A DNA stretch of 19,079 nt from an uncultured Eubacterium sp. (lineage in GTDB: Bacteria; Bacillota; Clostridia; Oscillospirales; Acutalibacteraceae): positions 1 to 19,079 of the forward strand of contig CAKSWS010000032.1 of the NCBI GenBank assembly GCA_934512155.1, in the 5' to 3' direction. The position numbers and the translations under genes are program-made. Within the stretch, counting starts at the first letter, position 1. The number at the start of each line of letters is the position of its first letter. Shown piece after piece: positions 1-7,381 of the stretch. Below the pieces are notes generated by a model. That model saw nothing but the letters and a program-made list of their open reading frames with translations. It was not told the origin of the DNA and searched no databases.

Positions 1-1094
1 ATATTATGCAGTGGCGAATGAGTCCGGCTTTTTCACCTGTACAAATTAATAAACTTGAAAAAACAAAGCTTTCGACGGCAGAAAATATTATTGATATTTG
101 TGATAAAAATAATTGGGGTATTATTTGTTATGATGATAAAAATTATCCTCAAAGACTTCGTGATATTGAAAATCCGCCGGCGGTTCTTTATTGCGACGGT
201 GAACTGCCCGATATTGACAGCAGTGCGGTTATAGGAATTGTAGGCACAAGAAAAGCAAGCAGTTATGCAATAAATGTAGCAAATGTTATGAGCAGAGGCG
301 TTTGTGCAGGGGGCGGAATAATAGTTTCCGGCGGTGCATTGGGCGTTGATACTGCGGCACACAAAGGTGCGCTTGCCGTAAACGGTAAAACAGTTGCAGT
401 TTTAGGTTGCGGACTTGGTACAAATTACCTTATGGAAAATTTGCCACTTCGTCAGGAAATAAGAAACAGCGGTGCTTTAATTACAGAATATCCGCCGTTT
501 ACAAAAGCAACAAGATATACATTCCCCATGAGAAACAGAATTATAAGCGGTATTTCATTGGGAGTTTTAGTTGTTGAAGCCGGTGTGAAAAGCGGAAGCC
601 TTATCACGGCAAACACAGCCCTTGAACAAGGGCGAGATGTTTTTGCAATTCCCTGTTCGGTGCTTGAAAGCAATTTTACCGGAACAAATAAATTAATAAG
701 CGACGGTGCTTTTGTTGCCGTTAATCCTGTTGATTTGCTTTTTCCTTATGCGGAAGAATTTAATCTTGATTTAAGCTGTGTTAAAACATCGGCGGAAATT
801 TATGAAAGTTTGAAAATAAAAAATATTAATGCCATGCCAAATGATTATTCCGACGTTTCATTTGAGAACTTAAGAAAATCAAGGGCAAAGCGTGAAAAAC
901 ACCGTCAAACGGCATTAACATTAAGCGGTAATTCAAAAATTGTTTATGAATCATTAACAGATGAATTTACCCATATAGATATTATTACAGAACGTAGCGG
1001 TTTGTCTTCTTCTGCAGTTCTTTCGGCTTTAACGGTTCTTGAAATCGGTGAACTTATTGAAAGTGCAGAGGGAAAAAGATATAAACTTGCTTGA
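1..1094 (+). CDS. dprA: DNA processing protein DprA (5'-partial)
   Basis: DprA binds incoming single-stranded DNA and loads RecA during transformation; it is also widespread in non-competent bacteria. The Rossmann-fold core starts near residue 74 (counted from the ATG at 6) with IVGTRKAS. SGGALGVDTAAH and the nucleotide-fold glycines follow, then RNRIISG and SGSLITA typical of the family. A variable linker (about residues 250-305) leads to a C-terminal winged-helix domain (about 308-360). The reading frame is open to base 1. The part before the Rossmann fold lacks the start of the usual N-terminal helical domain, so the true start is probably upstream of the window and the ATG at position 6 is internal. 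The family usually has SG-x-ARGID; here the ARG is ALG. The gene is followed 13 nt later by topA, the classic Firmicutes order. Confidence 0.93.
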   Translation, partial: IMQWRMSPAFSPVQINKLEKTKLSTAENIIDICDKNNWGIICYDDKNYPQRLRDIENPPAVLYCDGELPDIDSSAVIGIVGTRKASSYAINVANVMSRGVCAGGGIIVSGGALGVDTAAHKGALAVNGKTVAVLGCGLGTNYLMENLPLRQEIRNSGALITEYPPFTKATRYTFPMRNRIISGISLGVLVVEAGVKSGSLITANTALEQGRDVFAIPCSVLESNFTGTNKLISDGAFVAVNPVDLLFPYAEEFNLDLSCVKTSAEIYESLKIKNINAMPNDYSDVSFENLRKSRAKREKHRQTALTLSGNSKIVYESLTDEFTHIDIITERSGLSSSAVLSALTVLEIGELIESAEGKRYKLA

Positions 1095-1099
1095 AAGGA
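1094..1099 (+). promoter_or_regulatory. Ribosome binding site of topA
   Basis: AAAGGA lies 8 nt before the topA ATG and begins on the last base of the dprA stop codon, so the two genes are likely translated from one message. Confidence 0.8.
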
Positions 1100-1107
1100 A
1101 AAAATAA

Positions 1108-3210
1108 ATGTCAAAACTTGTTATTGTGGAATCGCCTGCAAAGGCAAAAAACATTAAAGGATATTTGGGAAAGGGTTACGATGTTGTGGCATCTATGGGG
1201 CATGTTCGTGATTTGCCTGCAGCACGCCTTTCTGTTGATATAGATAATGACTTTGAGCCGAAGTATGCGGTTATCAAAGGTAAAGAAAATTTTGTAAAAG
1301 ATTTAAAGAAAAAAGCAGACGCTTCCGATTATGTTTATCTTGCAACCGACCCTGATAGAGAGGGAGAGGCAATCAGTTGGCATTTGGCAACATTGCTCGG
1401 CCTTGATTTAGACGAAAAAAACCGTGTTACGTTTAATGAAATTACAAAACACGGTGTAACCGAAGGCATGGCGCAGCCAAGGTCAATAGATATTGATTTG
1501 GTAAATGCACAGCAGGCAAGACGTATATTAGATCGCCTTATCGGTTACAAATTATCTCCGTTTATCAGTCAAAAAATCAGAAGGGGTCTTTCGGCAGGCA
1601 GAGTTCAGTCTGTTGCTTTACGCCTTATTGTAGACAGGGAAAATGAAATCAGGGCGTTTGTTCCTCAAGAATATTGGTCTGTAGACGCAAAGTTTACAAA
1701 TCCTCCCGGAAAAAAAGTTTTTTCTGCCGCTGTTTACAGTAAAAACGGTGAAAAAATTAAAATTAAGTGTAAGGAAGAAAGCGACGCTGTTCTTGCCGAT
1801 TTGGAAAACTGTGAGTTTAAGGTAACTTCAGTTAAAAAAGGAACAAGAAAGAAAAGTCCTACACCTCCGTTTATTACATCAACTTTGCAGCAAGAAGCTT
1901 CACGCCGTTTGTCATTCCAAGCAAGACGCACAATGAAAGCTGCACAGGAACTTTATGAAGGTCTTGATGTTAAGGGTATGGGAACCGTAGGTTTGATTAC
2001 TTATATGAGAACCGACTCTCTTCGTATTTCCGATGAGGCAAGGGAAGCAGGTAATCAGTTCATTAAAGAAACTTACGGCGAAAAATATTTACCTAAAAAG
2101 CCAAGATTTTTCAAATCAAAAGGCAATGTGCAAGACGGCCATGAAGCAATAAGACCGTCTATGCCAAATATAACACCGGATTCGGTTAAAGATTCTTTAA
2201 CTTCCGACCAGTATAAAATTTATAAACTTGTTTGGGAACGTTTTATTGCTTCGTTGATGGAAAATTGCCTTCAGGAAACAGTAAAGGTTGAAATTTCAGC
2301 AGGCGATTATATTTTTACTGCCAGCGGTTACACTGTTAAGTTTGACGGTTTTACAGCACTTTATGAAGAATCAAAAGATGATTCTAAAGATGATAATTCA
2401 GTTGTACTTCCGCCAATAGCCGTTGGTGATGAATTAAAACTTAAATCTATTTTAGGTAATCAGCATTTTACCCAACCCCCTGCAAGATATACAGAAGCAA
2501 GTCTTACCAAAACGTTAGAAGAAAACGGGGTTGGCAGACCGTCAACATATGTAACCATAACATCAACAATAGTTGCCCGTGAATATGTTAAAAGAGAGGG
2601 TAAGCAGTTTGTTCCAACAGAGCTTGGTGAGGCTGTTACCAAATTATTGGAAGACAGAATGCCGAATATTGTTAATGTTAAATACACCTCAAAAATGGAA
2701 GAGGATTTGGATTTAATTGACAGTGGCGAGAAAAATTATAAAGATATGATTCACCTTTATTATGATGATTTTGAAAAGCCTCTTGAGCAGGCAAAGCGTG
2801 ATATGCAAGGTGTAAAAATTAAACTTAAAGAAGAAGAAACAGATGAAATTTGTGAAAAATGCGGCAGAAATATGGTAATTAAAGTAGGCAGGTTTGGCAA
2901 ATTCCTTGCATGCCCCGGTTACCCTGAATGCAAAAACACAAAGCCGCTTGTTTACAAAACAAAAGCAAAATGCCCCGAATGCGGCGGCGATGTTATTGAA
3001 AAGAAAACAAAAAAAGGCACTTCGTTTTACGGTTGTTCAAATTACCCAAATTGCAACTTTATGACATGGGATTTACCGAGCGAAGAAATTTGCCCTAAAT
3101 GCGGAAAATCTTTATTTAGAAAAAAAGGTAATGTTCTTTATTGTCCGGATGTTGAAAATTGCGGTTTTACAAAGCCGGTGCCAAGAAAGAAAAAGAGCGA
3201 AGAGGATTAA
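1108..3210 (+). CDS. topA: DNA topoisomerase I
   Basis: Type IA topoisomerase that relaxes negative supercoils by cutting one strand through a 5'-phosphotyrosyl link. The 700 residues match the usual length in Firmicutes. The TOPRIM domain opens the protein (VIVESPAKAK with E8; DPDREGE with D81, D83 and E85 as metal-binding acidic residues). The active-site tyrosine is Y299 in GLITYMRTDS, followed by the family motifs GHEAIRPS and GVGRPSTY. Three C-terminal four-cysteine zinc ribbons begin at C582, C622 and C662, and the protein ends in a basic stretch. ATG start with an AAAGGA site 8 nt upstream. Its TAA stop shares its last A with the ATG of trmFO (TAATG), so translation is coupled. All key residues are present. 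Confidence 0.98.
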   Translation: MSKLVIVESPAKAKNIKGYLGKGYDVVASMGHVRDLPAARLSVDIDNDFEPKYAVIKGKENFVKDLKKKADASDYVYLATDPDREGEAISWHLATLLGLDLDEKNRVTFNEITKHGVTEGMAQPRSIDIDLVNAQQARRILDRLIGYKLSPFISQKIRRGLSAGRVQSVALRLIVDRENEIRAFVPQEYWSVDAKFTNPPGKKVFSAAVYSKNGEKIKIKCKEESDAVLADLENCEFKVTSVKKGTRKKSPTPPFITSTLQQEASRRLSFQARRTMKAAQELYEGLDVKGMGTVGLITYMRTDSLRISDEAREAGNQFIKETYGEKYLPKKPRFFKSKGNVQDGHEAIRPSMPNITPDSVKDSLTSDQYKIYKLVWERFIASLMENCLQETVKVEISAGDYIFTASGYTVKFDGFTALYEESKDDSKDDNSVVLPPIAVGDELKLKSILGNQHFTQPPARYTEASLTKTLEENGVGRPSTYVTITSTIVAREYVKREGKQFVPTELGEAVTKLLEDRMPNIVNVKYTSKMEEDLDLIDSGEKNYKDMIHLYYDDFEKPLEQAKRDMQGVKIKLKEEETDEICEKCGRNMVIKVGRFGKFLACPGYPECKNTKPLVYKTKAKCPECGGDVIEKKTKKGTSFYGCSNYPNCNFMTWDLPSEEICPKCGKSLFRKKGNVLYCPDVENCGFTKPVPRKKKSEED

Positions 3211-4505
3211 TGAAGTTTAAGGTTATAGGTGCAGGTCTTGCCGGTGTTGAAGCGGCGTGGCAAATTGCAAATGCCGGCGAAAAGGTTGTTTTGGTTGAAC
3301 AAAAGCCAAATAAAAAATCACCGGCTCATAAAAGTGAAAATTTTGCAGAGCTTGTTTGTTCAAATTCTTTAAAGGCAAGCAGAATTGATTCTGCCGCAGG
3401 TCTTTTAAAGGAGGAAATGGCTGTTTTAGGTTCTTTAACAGTTCCCGTTGCAAGAAAGAACGCAGTTGCTGCAGGCGGTGCCTTAGCTGTAGACAGAGAT
3501 AAGTTTTCTTTTGAAGTAACAAAGAAAATAAAATCTAATCCGAATATCGAAATTCAGTATAAAGAAGAAACGGAAATTTCATTAAACGACGGTACAGTAA
3601 CAGTTGTTGCCACCGGACCCCTAACCGACGGTAAGATGAGTGACGCCGTTAAAAGTATTTGCGGAAACGGACTTTCGTTTTACGACGCTGCCGCTCCTAT
3701 CGTTACCGCAGAATCAATAAATTATGACATTGCTTTCGGTGCTTCACGTTATGGCAGAGGCGGTGAAGAAGACTATATCAACTGTCCTTTCAACAAAGAG
3801 CAGTATGAAAATTTTATATCGGAGCTTATTAATGCAGAGGGCGCAGTTGTTCACGATTTTGATGTTTATGAAGGTTGTATGCCTATTGAAAAGCTTGCAA
3901 AAAGAGGACTTGATGCACCTCGTTTCGGACCTATGAAGCCTGTTGGTTTGATAAATCCGGCAACAAATCACAGACCCTGGGCGTGCGTTCAGTTAAGGCG
4001 TGAAAACAGCAAAGGTACAATGTTTAATCTTGTTGGCTTTCAAACAAATTTGAAATTCGGCGAGCAAAAACGTGTTTTTTCAATGATTCCCGGTTTGGAA
4101 AATGCTGAATTTGTAAGGTATGGTGTAATGCATAGGAATTCTTTTATTGATTCGCCACGTTGTTTAAACGGCGATTTCAGTTTAAAAAAGTATCCAAATG
4201 TATTTTTTGCAGGTCAAATTACCGGAGTAGAAGGTTATATGGAATCTGCCGCTTCAGGTATTATGGCAGGCATTAACGCATTGCGTTTTGCAAATGGGAA
4301 AGACAGTTTGATTTTACCGGAAACTACCATGATAGGTGCTTTGTCAAGATATATAAGCGATGAATCGGTTAAAAATTTTCAACCTATGGGTGCAAATTTC
4401 GGTGTATTACCGCCTATTGAACCTAAAATAAGAGATAAAAGAGAAAGATATGCCAAAATTTCGCAAAGAGCTTTGGCAGATTTAGAAAAGGAAATTAATA
4501 AATGA
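3210..4505 (+). CDS. trmFO: Methylenetetrahydrofolate-tRNA (uracil-54) methyltransferase TrmFO
   Basis: Folate- and FAD-dependent flavoprotein that makes 5-methyluridine at position 54 of the tRNA T-loop. Protein of 431 residues, normal for the family. The FAD-binding glycines are G7, G9 and G12 in VIGAGLAGVEAAW. AELVCSNSL carries C50 and EGCMPIE carries C223; these match the two cysteines known to matter in Bacillus TrmFO. The C-terminal FAGQITGVEGYMESAASG motif is typical. I chose the ATG at 3210 because the protein then begins directly with the FAD beta-strand, and AGAGGA lies just upstream. A longer start at 3159 would add 17 basic residues encoded inside topA. It overlaps topA by 1 nt and plsX by 4 nt (ATGA). 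Confidence 0.97.
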   Translation: MKFKVIGAGLAGVEAAWQIANAGEKVVLVEQKPNKKSPAHKSENFAELVCSNSLKASRIDSAAGLLKEEMAVLGSLTVPVARKNAVAAGGALAVDRDKFSFEVTKKIKSNPNIEIQYKEETEISLNDGTVTVVATGPLTDGKMSDAVKSICGNGLSFYDAAAPIVTAESINYDIAFGASRYGRGGEEDYINCPFNKEQYENFISELINAEGAVVHDFDVYEGCMPIEKLAKRGLDAPRFGPMKPVGLINPATNHRPWACVQLRRENSKGTMFNLVGFQTNLKFGEQKRVFSMIPGLENAEFVRYGVMHRNSFIDSPRCLNGDFSLKKYPNVFFAGQITGVEGYMESAASGIMAGINALRFANGKDSLILPETTMIGALSRYISDESVKNFQPMGANFGVLPPIEPKIRDKRERYAKISQRALADLEKEINK

Positions 4506-5497
4506 AAATTATTGTTGATGCTATGAGCGGTGATAATGCGCCGCTTGAAATATTAAAGGGAACGGCTATGGCTGTTAAAGAATATGGAATAGATGTGGTT
4601 TTAACAGGCGATGAAGACGTTATTTTAAAATGCATTGACGATAATAATATTGTTGAATTAAAAAATGCACAAATAGAAAACACTAAGGGTGTTATTACAA
4701 TGTGTGATGAAGCAAAAAGCGTTTTAAAAGAAAAAGCCGATTCAAGTATGGGCGTTGGCTTTAAATTATTAAATGACGGAGTGGGAGACGCTTTTGTTTC
4801 GGCAGGTAATACAGGTGCCGTAACTGTTGGTGCAACGCTTATTACAAAACGAATTAAGGGCATAAAGCGACCGTGTATTGCTTCTGTTATGCCAAGTGCA
4901 AAAAAACCGTTTTTGCTTATGGATTGCGGTGCTAATGCAGAGTGCAGACCTGAATTTTTATATCAGTTCGGCAAAATGGGCAGTCTTTATATGCAAAAAA
5001 TTATGAAGTGTGAAAATCCCACGGTTGCTCTTGCAAATAACGGTGAAGAGGAAACAAAGGGAACGCCTGTAATTAAAGAAGCCTACAGTCTTATGAAAAA
5101 TGCCGATTATAATTTTATAGGCAATATTGAAGGCAGGCAAATTCCTTTTGGCGATGCAGATGTTGTTGTTGCAGACGGATTTACGGGAAATCTAATACTT
5201 AAAACTTATGAGGGCGTTGCTAAAGTTTTAATGAATGGTATTAACGATATTTTTAAGAAAAATATATTTACAATGCTTTGCGCCGCAGGTGTAATGGGCG
5301 GTATCAAAAAAATGAAAAAACAGTTTGATTATAAAGAATACGGCGGTGCAGTTTTACTTGGGGTTAGAAAACCTGTTGTTAAGGCACACGGTTCGGCAGA
5401 TGCTCGCACGTTTAAAAATGCCGTTAAGCAGGCGGTTTGGTTTTTAGATAATAATTTAATTGAAGAAACAGAGAAAGCGTTTGAGATTAATGAATAA
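4502..5497 (+). CDS. plsX: Phosphate acyltransferase PlsX
   Basis: PlsX converts acyl-ACP plus phosphate to acyl-phosphate, the acyl donor that PlsY uses for the first step of phospholipid synthesis. It is a peripheral membrane enzyme. The 331 residues cover the full family length. Recognisable segments are the N-terminal IVDAMSGDNAP, VSAGNTGA, LLMDCGANAE, and the C-terminal VVADGFTGNL and YGGAVLLGV. ATG start overlaps the trmFO stop (ATGA), with AAAGGA 9 nt upstream. In Bacillus-type clusters plsX is followed by fabD, fabG and acpP before rnc. Here rnc follows with an 8-nt overlap, so those genes must lie elsewhere or be absent. Confidence 0.97.
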   Translation: MKIIVDAMSGDNAPLEILKGTAMAVKEYGIDVVLTGDEDVILKCIDDNNIVELKNAQIENTKGVITMCDEAKSVLKEKADSSMGVGFKLLNDGVGDAFVSAGNTGAVTVGATLITKRIKGIKRPCIASVMPSAKKPFLLMDCGANAECRPEFLYQFGKMGSLYMQKIMKCENPTVALANNGEEETKGTPVIKEAYSLMKNADYNFIGNIEGRQIPFGDADVVVADGFTGNLILKTYEGVAKVLMNGINDIFKKNIFTMLCAAGVMGGIKKMKKQFDYKEYGGAVLLGVRKPVVKAHGSADARTFKNAVKQAVWFLDNNLIEETEKAFEINE

Positions 5498-6173
5498 GGA
5501 TTTATCAGTACTTGAGGAAAAAATCGGATATAAATTTAAAAATATAGAATATTTGAATGAGGCGTTAACTCATTCAAGTTATGCCAATGAAGTGCGAAAC
5601 GGTATTAAATGCAATGAGCGAATGGAATTTTTAGGCGACGCTGTGCTTTCAATAATTTCTGCAGAATTCTTGTTTGAAGAATTTCCAGATATGGCAGAGG
5701 GCGATTTGTCAAAACTTCGTTCAAGCCTTGTTTGTACCGCAAGTTTGTCCGGCTTTGCAAAAGAAATTAATTTAGGCAATTATTTGTTAATGGGCAAAGG
5801 TGAAATTAATAACGGCGGTCAGGAACGTCCTTCAATTTTGGAAGATGCTTTTGAAGCACTTATTGCAGCGGTTTATCTTGACGGCGGAATGGAATATGCA
5901 AAAAAACATGTTCTTCATTTTTTAGAAGCAGAACTTAAAAACCACAGAATCAATTTTAAAGATTATAAAACTTATTTGCAGGAAATTGTTCAGCAAAATC
6001 CTGATGAAACTTTAAATTACGTAATAACCGGGGAATTTGGACCCGATCATAATAAAACGTTTGAAGCAGAAGTTCATTTGAATTCAAATGTAATCGGTAA
6101 AGGCTGCGGAAAAAGTAAAAAACAGGCAGAGCAGGAGGCTGCAAAGGAAGCTTTGCAGTTAATGGGCTTATGA
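5490..6173 (+). CDS. rnc: Ribonuclease III
   Basis: Endonuclease that cleaves double-stranded RNA, including rRNA precursors. Protein of 227 residues. The catalytic domain (about 5-150) carries the signature NERMEFLGDAVLS with E46 and D50, and EDAFEALIAAVYLDGG with D119 and E122; the spacing matches the four metal-binding acids of the family. A double-stranded RNA-binding domain follows (about 156-226) and ends with the basic KSKKQAEQEAAKEAL helix. The ATG at 5490 is preferred; it overlaps plsX by 8 nt. An in-frame TTG at 5460 would add ten residues encoded in plsX and has no visible ribosome site. No good Shine-Dalgarno precedes 5490 either, so translation probably depends on coupling to plsX. 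Confidence 0.96.
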   Translation: MNKDLSVLEEKIGYKFKNIEYLNEALTHSSYANEVRNGIKCNERMEFLGDAVLSIISAEFLFEEFPDMAEGDLSKLRSSLVCTASLSGFAKEINLGNYLLMGKGEINNGGQERPSILEDAFEALIAAVYLDGGMEYAKKHVLHFLEAELKNHRINFKDYKTYLQEIVQQNPDETLNYVITGEFGPDHNKTFEAEVHLNSNVIGKGCGKSKKQAEQEAAKEALQLMGL

Positions 6174-7381
6174 GAAAAGGCAATATTTCAATTTTCGTTC
6201 CTCATATCGGTTGCCCTCATAAATGCTCATTTTGCAATCAAAACATAATTACCGGTCAGCAAAAAGCGCCTACACCGCAGGATGTTAAAGATGTTGTAGA
6301 CGGTGCGCTTGCCCTTAATCTTGATGGTTATGTTTATGAAATTGCATTTTTCGGCGGTTCATTTACGGCAATAGATAAGGACTATATGATTTCTCTTTTA
6401 GAGGCGGCATATCCTTATGTTAAAAACGGCGACGTAATGGGGATTCGTATTTCAACACGTCCTGATTGCATAGATAAAGATATTTTGGCTGTCTTAAAAA
6501 AATACGGCGTAACATCCATTGAATTGGGTGCACAGAGTATGAATAAAACCGTGCTTCAAAAAAATATGCGTGGACATACTGTTGAGGATATAAAAAAATC
6601 TGCCGCATTGATTAAGAAAAAGGGTTTTGAATTGGGCTTGCAAATGATGACGGGCTTGTATGGTTCAAACGATGCACTTGATATATATACAGCTAATGAA
6701 ATAATTAAACTTCAGCCGGATACCGTTAGAATTTATCCAACAGTGGTTCTTGAAAATACATATCTTGCAAAGTTGTATGAAGATGGAAAATATAAAGTTA
6801 ACGGCGTTGAGGAGTCTGTTAAAATATGTGCAAAAATTGTGCCGCTGTTTAAAGAAAAGGGCATCAGAATAATAAGGCTTGGTCTTCATTCGTCGGAAGT
6901 ATTAAAAAGCGAAATGCTGGCAGGCGGTTTTCACGATTGCCTGGGCGAACTTGTTACATCACGTATTATGCTTAATGAAATTTTGGAACAGCCAAAAGGC
7001 AAATATTTGATTTTTATTAATCATAAATCAATGTCTAAAATTTTAGGCAATAAGAAAATGAATTTAGCTGTTTTAAAAGAACAGGGTTATTATGTTGAGA
7101 TTTATGTTGATGACACTATTGTACCGGATAATCTTCGTATTGAACCTTACAGCGAAAAGCGTGCTAAAAAATTAAGAGTTATTGCAGAAAAGAATAATAC
7201 CGGTGTTATTATTCCCGGTGAATTAAACGACGAAAAAGAAAAAAGAAAACGAGAGGCAAAGCGAATTCTTGCTTCGGAAGAAAATAAATTAAGAAAAAAC
7301 AAAGGTGCTGTGGGTAAAAAAACAGTAAATAAGCCAAACAATAATTCAAAAGGAAAGAAAAATGGTTTTAAGAACACTTGA
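6170..7381 (+). CDS. Elp3-like radical SAM protein with lysine-rich tail
   Basis: Radical S-adenosylmethionine enzyme of 403 residues. The [4Fe-4S] cluster motif is C15, C19 and C22 in GCPHKCSFC (C-x3-C-x2-C). It is followed by FFGGSF (SAM-binding region), RISTRPDCID, ELGAQSMN and RIYPTVVLENT. These resemble the radical SAM half of Elp3, the tRNA-wobble-modifying subunit, but the acetyltransferase domain of Elp3 is missing. In its place the protein ends in a tail rich in Lys, Arg and Asn (about 355-403) with low sequence complexity. The substrate is unknown. RNA is a reasonable guess from the Elp3 likeness, the basic tail and the neighbour rnc, but this is inference. The start overlaps the rnc stop (ATGA), and the last 20 nt overlap smc. 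Confidence 0.9.
   Translation: MRKGNISIFVPHIGCPHKCSFCNQNIITGQQKAPTPQDVKDVVDGALALNLDGYVYEIAFFGGSFTAIDKDYMISLLEAAYPYVKNGDVMGIRISTRPDCIDKDILAVLKKYGVTSIELGAQSMNKTVLQKNMRGHTVEDIKKSAALIKKKGFELGLQMMTGLYGSNDALDIYTANEIIKLQPDTVRIYPTVVLENTYLAKLYEDGKYKVNGVEESVKICAKIVPLFKEKGIRIIRLGLHSSEVLKSEMLAGGFHDCLGELVTSRIMLNEILEQPKGKYLIFINHKSMSKILGNKKMNLAVLKEQGYYVEIYVDDTIVPDNLRIEPYSEKRAKKLRVIAEKNNTGVIIPGELNDEKEKRKREAKRILASEENKLRKNKGAVGKKTVNKPNNNSKGKKNGFKNT
7349..7354 (+). promoter_or_regulatory. Ribosome binding site of smc inside the radical SAM gene
   Basis: AAAGGA lies 7 nt before the smc ATG at 7362. It is also coding sequence for the lysine-rich end of the preceding gene, so the same A-rich bases serve both purposes. 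Confidence 0.8.

Noticed and set aside
3159..3209. Upstream extension of trmFO by 17 residues
   Set aside because: The extra residues are encoded within the topA C-terminus, are basic and not part of the FAD fold, and ATG 3210 has its own AGAGGA.
7312..7325. A-run in the radical SAM tail as a programmed frameshift site
   Set aside because: No stimulatory hairpin or overlapping long frame is visible, and similar A-runs occur in other genes here (for example yqeK near 13580).
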